A DNA stretch of 64,000 nucleotides from Agromyces bracchium. Lineage in GTDB: Bacteria; Actinomycetota; Actinomycetes; Actinomycetales; Microbacteriaceae. The stretch is taken from positions 124,001-188,000 of the forward strand of contig NZ_WMLB01000022.1 of NCBI RefSeq assembly GCF_009709675.1, in the 5' to 3' direction. How positions within the stretch are numbered: the stretch's first letter is position 1; every line of letters starts with the position of its first letter. The notes beneath the pieces were generated by a model that had not been told where the DNA came from, made no database searches, and saw nothing but the letters and a program-made list of their open reading frames with translations. Shown here piece by piece: positions 59,301-64,000 of the stretch. Both the position numbers and the translations under genes were made by a program.

Positions 59301-59720
59301 GCCGTGGAGCTCGAGCTGCACCTGCCCCTCGATGAGCAGGTGTTCGTCTGCAAGCTCGACGCCGTGTACGACATCGAGCCCGGTTCCGAGCTCGATCGCC
59401 GCGGCATCCGGGCGCAGGTCGTCGACTGGAAGACGGGCGCCGCGCCGCGCGACGCGCGCGAACTCGAGCTCCGGCAGACCCAGCTCGCGCTGTACCGGCT
59501 CGCGTACTCCCGCTGGTCGGGGCTGCCGCCCGAGCAGATCGATGCGGTCTTCTACTACGTCGAGGACGACCTCGTGCTGCGGCCCGACGAGCTGTACGAC
59601 GAGACGGCGCTGCGTCGCGCCTGGGCGGGAGTGGCGGGGCGCGCCGGTCGTCGCCCTGCGCTCGCAGGGGAGTCCTCCACCGTCCCGGAGGAGGTGCGCA
59701 GCGCGATCGCGCGGTCCTGA
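56349..59720 (+). CDS. adnB: AdnB-like helicase-nuclease subunit
   Basis: 1123 aa, the main motor. SF1A motifs: TPEQRAMIEAD, VAGAGSGKTETM, LTFTRKAAGEL, LLDEYQDTS, GDPDQSIYGWRGA, STSWRNP, LSIHGSKGLEWD, LAYVGLTRARSEL. C-terminal nuclease: IGTLFHTWVEE, VCKLDAVYDI, VVDWKTGAAP, QTQLALYRLA. Between the first nuclease His and the next motif is a Gly/Ala/Pro-rich insert (about 915-945). GTG start overlaps the adnA stop as GTGA, so the two subunits are made together. Confidence 0.94.
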   Translation: MSAVRIGADEIASRLGLHPPTPEQRAMIEADPRGRSIVVAGAGSGKTETMANRVVWLLANGVVDVPEVLGLTFTRKAAGELAERVRERVGQLVAEGIADVRLDPLESAAVFTYNAFAGAIYREHALRIGREPDASILGEAAAWQLARAIVSASADERLVELDASLDRVTGAVLSLSRALAENVTDSRDVRAFAREFLAMHDLPIEAPRKRTPFDTFVSALGVVEALPPLLELADAYAAEKQRRGVVEFSDQVALALQICTAHPEVVAEHRERYATVLLDEYQDTSVVQTRLLSTLFRDHAVMAVGDPDQSIYGWRGASAANLARFGRDFSESGEAVAYDLSTSWRNPVIVLDAANALIAPLDGGIPKAPLRPSPFAGAGRLDVSWSETIDDEAAAVADWLAERMRPGGRTGALLCRTFAHVDLFATALRERGVPVHVLGVAGLLDQPVIADLVCALRVVHDPTAGSELLRLLGGARWRIGTADLAALGALGKWLSDRDLSTRRLADEVRRGIRGSIAPDESPSIVDALDFVLTAPDDHRALAGLSEEGLARMRRAGAQLQALRRRAGLGLVDFVTLVQQELLLDIEVAANPAQPLGAASLESFDDLVTGFADSAEHPTLGAFLGWLTEAEQRDRLSPRQDEPEPGAVQVLSIHGSKGLEWDVVAIPRLVDDELPSKPRSNRGWLAFGILPDEFRGDADEIPQLMWRGVQSQAEFDEAVKAYSEENRERHAEEERRLAYVGLTRARSELLLSGSWWATQRAPRAPSPFLRELVIAGVVDAAVLPTTPAEPENPRASDAARVSWPLDPLGARRPAVVRAADAVREAAALPTGAGIGPALADELRMLLEERRRRGESRGAAGVPTRVPASRFKDYVDDPDAVAAELARPMPQRPYRATRIGTLFHTWVEERSGGSAAGPAGPAAAPGMPGSVASVGAGGASADLDALDFAFDDAPMADDVLVDPVDARLERLRATFAASEWGDRKPVAVELELHLPLDEQVFVCKLDAVYDIEPGSELDRRGIRAQVVDWKTGAAPRDARELELRQTQLALYRLAYSRWSGLPPEQIDAVFYYVEDDLVLRPDELYDETALRRAWAGVAGRAGRRPALAGESSTVPEEVRSAIARS

Positions 59721-59840
59721 GCATTCGGCCTCGTGGTCTCGCGCCCGTCGTCGATTGCGTCGCCGACCACGCCGACCGCTGGTCGCGGCGCGCCAAGCGG
59801 TGGCGACGCCAGGCGGCGCGTCCTCGGAGCGATAGCGGCG

Positions 59841-61085
59841 CTACGCCGAGCGGTCGCGGCTTCCGGCCCGGTCGGCCGGCTCGGAGCCGCGTCCGGTGGG
59901 CCCGTTCGCCTCGGAGCCGGAGCCCTCGGATGCCGGCGCCGCGTCGCCCCAATCGCTGAGATCGAGCGTGATGGGCGCAGTGAGACCGAGGTCGCGCTCC
60001 TCCGCGTCGTCGCCGTCCGCAAGATGTCGACGCAGCTCGGCGACGTCGTAGCTGTCGGTGAGCATGGTCGCGCCGGGCTCCCGCGGCAGGCCCTGTCGGG
60101 GCGTCTTCTCGAGCATCCGCTCGACGTCGGCGACGGCGAGCACCGGTCCGGTGTCGGTCGTGAGCGACTCGGACGAGTGGTCGTGCACGCTCGCCACGAG
60201 CCCGTCGAGGAGCCCCACGGCATCCTCGATCACCTCGTCGTCGTGCGTGTCGACTCCGTGCAGGAGCCAGCGCGCGAGCTCGAGCTCGCCGTAGAGCAGC
60301 GCCCGGCGGGCGAGTTCGGAGTCGGCGCCGCCGGCACGTGCGTCGAGGTACGCGGCGAGGGTCTGCTCGGCCGACATGCCCGTCGAGGTCAGCACCCAGT
60401 GCAGGTCGTGCGCCGGGTCGTCGTGGGCGAGCCCCGACCACCCGATGACGCCGGTCACCCGGTCGCCCTCGACGAGGAACGAGTCGGCGCCGAGCTGGCC
60501 GTTGACGACCGTCGGCGCGAACCGCCACAGGGTGTCGTCGTCCGTCGCCTCCTCCCAGCGCCGGACCAGCGCCGCGGGCAGGCGGCCGGTGTCGGCGGCG
60601 CGATCGATGATCGCGACCGCCGCCTCGCGCGCCTCGTTCGCCGAACGCTTCGGAAGCCCGGCGTCGCCGATGAAGCCCGAGGGCAGCGCGTGGATGGCGG
60701 CGATCGCGCGCCCCACGTCGGCCGCGAGCGAGGGGTCGCCGGTCAGCTCGTCGGCCGTGCGCCCGGCGCCCGGGATGAACTCGGTCACGACCGCGCGGGT
60801 CGGGCCGATCGGCGCTTGGCCGACGAACTGCGGCACGGAGAACGGCAGCCGGGAGCGGATTCCCGTGGTGAGCGCGCGCAGCGCGACGAGGTCGGAGGAC
60901 TGCTCGGACTCGGCCGTCTGCGACCTCGGGGCGCGGATCAGCAGGCGCCGTCCGTCGGTGGAATGGAGCTCGACGGCATCGAACGCCCCGCCCGTTCCGC
61001 GGGAGTGCGCCCGGGCCGCCCGCACCTCGAGTCCGGCCACCGCGGCCGTGGCCAACGCGGCTAGAGTGAGTGGGGGTCTGGCCAT
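59841..61085 (-). CDS. APH-fold protein lacking kinase residues (pseudokinase)
   Basis: 414 aa. Overall aminoglycoside-phosphotransferase (APH) fold: VVTEFIPG hinge and IAAIHALPS. The catalytic loop that should read HGDLHPGN is VNGQLGADS: the base Asp is Gln and the metal Asn is Ser. The metal motif that should read VIDWG is VIGWSG, so the second Asp is Gly. The following DDPAHDLHW is kept. All three catalytic residues are therefore gone. A disordered acidic tail (about 340-414) follows. ATG 61085, TAGGCT 7 nt upstream. Convergent to adnB, divergent from nudC. Confidence 0.85.
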   Translation of the reverse strand: MARPPLTLAALATAAVAGLEVRAARAHSRGTGGAFDAVELHSTDGRRLLIRAPRSQTAESEQSSDLVALRALTTGIRSRLPFSVPQFVGQAPIGPTRAVVTEFIPGAGRTADELTGDPSLAADVGRAIAAIHALPSGFIGDAGLPKRSANEAREAAVAIIDRAADTGRLPAALVRRWEEATDDDTLWRFAPTVVNGQLGADSFLVEGDRVTGVIGWSGLAHDDPAHDLHWVLTSTGMSAEQTLAAYLDARAGGADSELARRALLYGELELARWLLHGVDTHDDEVIEDAVGLLDGLVASVHDHSSESLTTDTGPVLAVADVERMLEKTPRQGLPREPGATMLTDSYDVAELRRHLADGDDAEERDLGLTAPITLDLSDWGDAAPASEGSGSEANGPTGRGSEPADRAGSRDRSA

Positions 61086-61169
61086 GGCACACAGCCTAAG
61101 CAGGTCATCCGGCCTGCCCGGCGACCGCCACGCCTTCCCGACGACTCCGGCTCCGACGAGAGGTGCACC

Positions 61170-62180
61170 GTGCTCCACCCCGACGTGCCGACTCCCGCCG
61201 GCTCCGCGCGCACCCCGGCCCCGCCGCTGGCGCGCGAGCACCTCGACCGCGACGCGGTCTCGCGGACCCTCGAGGGGCGCGCCGACGCATTCCTCGCCGA
61301 CCCGCGCGCGCGCGTACTCGCCGTGCACGACGGCCGGGTGCTCGTCACCGAGCCGGCCGGCGCCGACGGTGCGCCGCGGCTCGAGCTGCGGCATCCGTCG
61401 ACCCTGCCTGAGCCCCTGGTGCGCTGCTACCTCGGCCGCACGCTCGATGCGGGGGCGGATGCCGCGGGCGCGGCGCTGCCCGCCGGGGCTCCGATCGAGG
61501 CGTGGGCGTACGAGTCGGAGGCGATCCCGGCGGTCGCCGCCGAATCGCGCTGGGTCGGGCTGCGCCGGGTCGCGACCGCGCTCGACGACCGAGACGCGGG
61601 CCTCGCGATCGAGGCCGTCGCCCTCGCCAACTGGCACGCGACGCACCGGTTCTGCCCGGGCTGCGGCAGCCCGACCGAGGTCGTGTCGTCAGGGTGGGCG
61701 CGTCGGTGCCTCGTCGAGGACCGGCTGCGGTTCCCGCGCACCGATCCGGCCGTCATCGTGCTCGTGACCGACGACGACGGTCGAGTGCTCCTCGGATCGA
61801 ACGCGATGTGGGAGCAGGACCGCTTCTCGGTGCTCGCGGGCTTCGTCGAGCCGGGCGAGTCGCTCGAGGCGGCCGTCGTGCGCGAGATCGGCGAGGAGGC
61901 CGGCCTCGCGGTCGATCGCGTGGAGTACCTCGGCTCGCAGCCGTGGCCGTTCCCGGCGAGCCTGATGTGTGCCTTCCGAGCGCGGGTCGCGCACGGCGCG
62001 GAGACGACGGTGGTGCCCGACGGCGAGGAGATCCTCGAACTGCGCTGGTTCGACCGCGACGGCCTCAACGATGCGCTCGGACGCGTCGCACTGCCGGGTG
62101 AGACCTCGATCGCCCGCTGGATGCTCGAGGGCTGGTACGGCGGGCCTCTTTCCTCGTCGATGCCGTGGTCGACCTCGTGA
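61170..62180 (+). CDS. nudC: NADH pyrophosphatase (NAD diphosphatase)
   Basis: 336 aa; cleaves NADH to NMNH and AMP and in other species removes NAD caps from RNA. Zinc-ribbon-like FCPGCG and RRCLVED; the fourth ligand position is Glu instead of Cys. Nudix box GFVEPGESLEAAVVREIGEEAGL split as GFVEPGE and REIGEEAGL, followed by the NudC-specific SQPWPFP. The GTG has no strong ribosome site. TGA overlaps the uvrD2 GTG. Confidence 0.93.
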   Translation: MLHPDVPTPAGSARTPAPPLAREHLDRDAVSRTLEGRADAFLADPRARVLAVHDGRVLVTEPAGADGAPRLELRHPSTLPEPLVRCYLGRTLDAGADAAGAALPAGAPIEAWAYESEAIPAVAAESRWVGLRRVATALDDRDAGLAIEAVALANWHATHRFCPGCGSPTEVVSSGWARRCLVEDRLRFPRTDPAVIVLVTDDDGRVLLGSNAMWEQDRFSVLAGFVEPGESLEAAVVREIGEEAGLAVDRVEYLGSQPWPFPASLMCAFRARVAHGAETTVVPDGEEILELRWFDRDGLNDALGRVALPGETSIARWMLEGWYGGPLSSSMPWSTS

Positions 62181-64000
62181 CGGGAGACCCGCTCCTCACC
62201 GCGCTCGACGACGAGCAACGCGTCGCTGCCGAGGCGCTCATCGGACCGGTCTGCGTGCTCGCGGGCGCCGGCACCGGCAAGACCCGCGCGATCACGCACC
62301 GCATCGCCTACGGCGTGGCCTCCGGATCGTACGACCCCGCCCGGGTGATGGCGCTCACCTTCACGTCGCGCGCGGCCGCGGAGCTGCGCACGCGGCTCCG
62401 GGGCCTCGGCGCGGGCACCGTCGCGGCGCGGACCTTCCACGCCGCCGCGCTCGCGCAGCTGAACCACTTCTGGCCGATCGTGGTCGGGGGGCCCGCACCG
62501 CGGGTGCTCGAGTTCAAGGGGCGCCTGCTCGGCCTCGCCGCGGAGCGGAGCCGGGTGAAGGTCGACACCGCGACCCTGCGCGACGTCGCCGCGGAGATCG
62601 AGTGGCGGAAGGTCGGCCTCGTCGGCATGGACGACTACCGGGTGCGCCTCGCGTCCCGGGGAGCGCCCGGCTCCCTCACGGCGGAGCAGATGCTCGCGCT
62701 CGTCGAGGCGTACGAGGAATTGAAGGACGAGCGGCGCGCCATCGACTTCGAGGACGTGCTGCTCGCCACCGCCGGCATGATCGAGTCGGAGCCGGCCGTC
62801 GCGATGCAGGTGCGCGAGGCGTACCGGCACTTCGTGGTCGACGAGTACCAGGACGTCTCGCCCGCGCAGCAGCACCTGCTCGAGCTCTGGCTCGGCGGGC
62901 GCCGCGACGTATGCGTCGTCGGCGACGCGAGCCAGACGATCTACTCGTTCGCCGGCGCGAGCGCCGAGTACCTGCTCGGCTTCGAGCGGCACTACCCGGA
63001 TGCCACGATGGTGCGGCTCGAACGCAACTACCGGTCGACGCCCGAGATCGTCGACGTCGCGAACCGCCTCATGCGGGGGCGGCCCGGCGCGCTGCGCCTC
63101 GCGGCGGCGGCCCCCGACGGGGGCGATCCCGCGGCATCCGACGGGTCGGCGCCCGATGGGTCCGCGGTCGACGGGTCCACGCCCGCCAGGTCCGTGCCCG
63201 ACGACCGATCCGCGCCCATCGCCGACCCCGCGCCCACACGCGGCGGACGCGCCGCAGCAGACGGCATCGCGCACGGCCCGGCGCCCGAGGTCGTCGAGTA
63301 CCCCGACGAGCTCGCCGAGTCGCGCGGCGTCGCCGCCCGGGTGCGCCAGCGCATCGACGCCGGCACGCCGCCCGAGTCGATCGCGGTGCTGCTGCGCGTG
63401 AACTCGCAGTCCGCGCTGTTCGAGCAGGCGCTCGGCGACGTCGGCGTCTCGGTCCGCGTGCGCGGGGCGCAGCGCTTCTTCGACCGGCCCGAGGTGCGCG
63501 AGGCGGTGCACGCGATCCGCGCGGCCGCGCTCGCGATCGCCGACGAGCCGCTGTTCAAGTCGGTGAGCGACGTGCTGCGCTCGCTGGGCTGGACCGTCGA
63601 GCCGCCGGCCGGCCCGGGCGCCGTGCGCGACCGGTGGGAGTCGCTCAACGCGATCGCCCGCCTCGTCGACGACCAGCCCGCGGGCACGACCTTCCGCAGG
63701 TTCGCCGACGACCTCCGCACCCGTGCCGAGACCCACCACGAGCCCGCCGTCGCGGCCGTCACCATCGCGACGCTGCACTCGGCGAAGGGCCTCGAGTGGG
63801 ACGAAGTGCACCTGCCGGGTCTCACGGAGGGCATGCTGCCCATCGCCTACGCCACCGGGTTCGAGGCGATCGACGAGGAGCGCCGGCTGCTCTACGTCGG
63901 CATCACGCGGGCACGGCGACGGCTGTCTCTGAGCTTCTCGCGCTGGTCGGCCGGGCGTCGAGCGGAACGGGAGCCGTCGCGCTTCCTCCGGGAGCTCGAC
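62177..64000 (+). CDS. uvrD2: UvrD2-type SF1 helicase, 3' end cut by window edge
   Basis: 608 codons visible. Motifs: LAGAGTGKTRAI, LTFTSRAAAEL, VVDEYQDVSP, GDASQTIYSFAGA, RNYRSTPEIV, TLHSAKGLEWDEV, LLYVGITRARRR. Residues about 315-355 form a Pro/Asp/Gly/Ser-rich insert with repeated DGS units. The HRDC tail typical of UvrD2 would lie beyond 64000. GTG start overlaps the nudC stop as GTGA. Order AdnAB, NudC, UvrD2 is the same as in mycobacteria. Confidence 0.93.
   Translation, partial: MTGDPLLTALDDEQRVAAEALIGPVCVLAGAGTGKTRAITHRIAYGVASGSYDPARVMALTFTSRAAAELRTRLRGLGAGTVAARTFHAAALAQLNHFWPIVVGGPAPRVLEFKGRLLGLAAERSRVKVDTATLRDVAAEIEWRKVGLVGMDDYRVRLASRGAPGSLTAEQMLALVEAYEELKDERRAIDFEDVLLATAGMIESEPAVAMQVREAYRHFVVDEYQDVSPAQQHLLELWLGGRRDVCVVGDASQTIYSFAGASAEYLLGFERHYPDATMVRLERNYRSTPEIVDVANRLMRGRPGALRLAAAAPDGGDPAASDGSAPDGSAVDGSTPARSVPDDRSAPIADPAPTRGGRAAADGIAHGPAPEVVEYPDELAESRGVAARVRQRIDAGTPPESIAVLLRVNSQSALFEQALGDVGVSVRVRGAQRFFDRPEVREAVHAIRAAALAIADEPLFKSVSDVLRSLGWTVEPPAGPGAVRDRWESLNAIARLVDDQPAGTTFRRFADDLRTRAETHHEPAVAAVTIATLHSAKGLEWDEVHLPGLTEGMLPIAYATGFEAIDEERRLLYVGITRARRRLSLSFSRWSAGRRAEREPSRFLRELD

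Noticed and set aside
59841..61085. Macrolide or aminoglycoside phosphotransferase (antibiotic resistance)
   Set aside because: The fold fits but the catalytic Asp, Asn and second Asp are all replaced, so enzymatic resistance is not supported.

Overview
The window is bacterial chromosome of very high GC (roughly 70-75%) from an actinobacterium, most likely family Microbacteriaceae (Agromyces/Microbacterium-like). The reasons are an NrtR-nadA-nadB-nadC-cysteine desulfurase operon, fdxA next to dapC, divergent dapD/dapE, the AdnA/AdnB helicase-nuclease pair followed by nudC and uvrD2, actinobacterial small proteins (DUF3117, DUF3107, PGPGW protein), many GTG/TTG starts, and -10 boxes of the TAGACT/TANNNT type placed 6-7 nt before the start codon. 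I see no rRNA, tRNA, CRISPR array, insertion sequence, phage or integrase. This is core chromosome with a few accessory insertions.

Layout. 1-5405 (minus): de novo NAD synthesis operon, with two inverted-repeat boxes in front of its NrtR-type regulator. 5559-10412 (plus): promoter, tandem glycine riboswitch and gcvT-gcvH-gcvP. 10443-11959: two small unknown genes and a CPBP-type membrane protein. 12172-17610: five-component-type peptide ABC transporter with the two ATPases fused. 17810-20782: typA and an M23 peptidase. 20844-25588: crotonase, lipoprotein, small membrane protein, fdxA, dapC and citrate synthase. 25674-28248: citrulline-to-proline module (ctlX, ornithine cyclodeaminase, divergent Lrp-type regulator). 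28281-33143: penicillin-acylase homologue, dapD and dapE; with dapC these give three steps of the succinylase lysine/diaminopimelate route. 33140-35775: PIG-V-like membrane protein, DUF3117, O-methyltransferase, tatB. 35814-40365: aldehyde dehydrogenase divergent from a GPH-family transporter and a clear sphingosine-1-phosphate-lyase homologue, the most suggestive accessory module. 40415-44339 (minus): MgtE-like CBS protein, DUF1003, Mrp, lipoprotein. 44407-46438: three small genes around a repeat-rich patch that includes an almost perfect 46-bp palindrome. 46457-52543: aminopeptidase P, exo/endonuclease-phosphatase, PHP phosphoesterase, DEAD helicase, MiaE-like protein. 52619-64000: DUF3107, adnA-adnB, an APH-fold protein that has lost its catalytic residues, nudC and the start of uvrD2.

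No single new defence or mobile system stands out. The best leads are the transporter / S1P-lyase / aldehyde dehydrogenase module, the APH-fold pseudokinase beside AdnAB-NudC-UvrD2, the palindromic element translated inside nadB, the interrupted palindrome at 45781-45838, and a genome-wide-looking excess of the word GGATGC/GCATCC that overrides codon preference.
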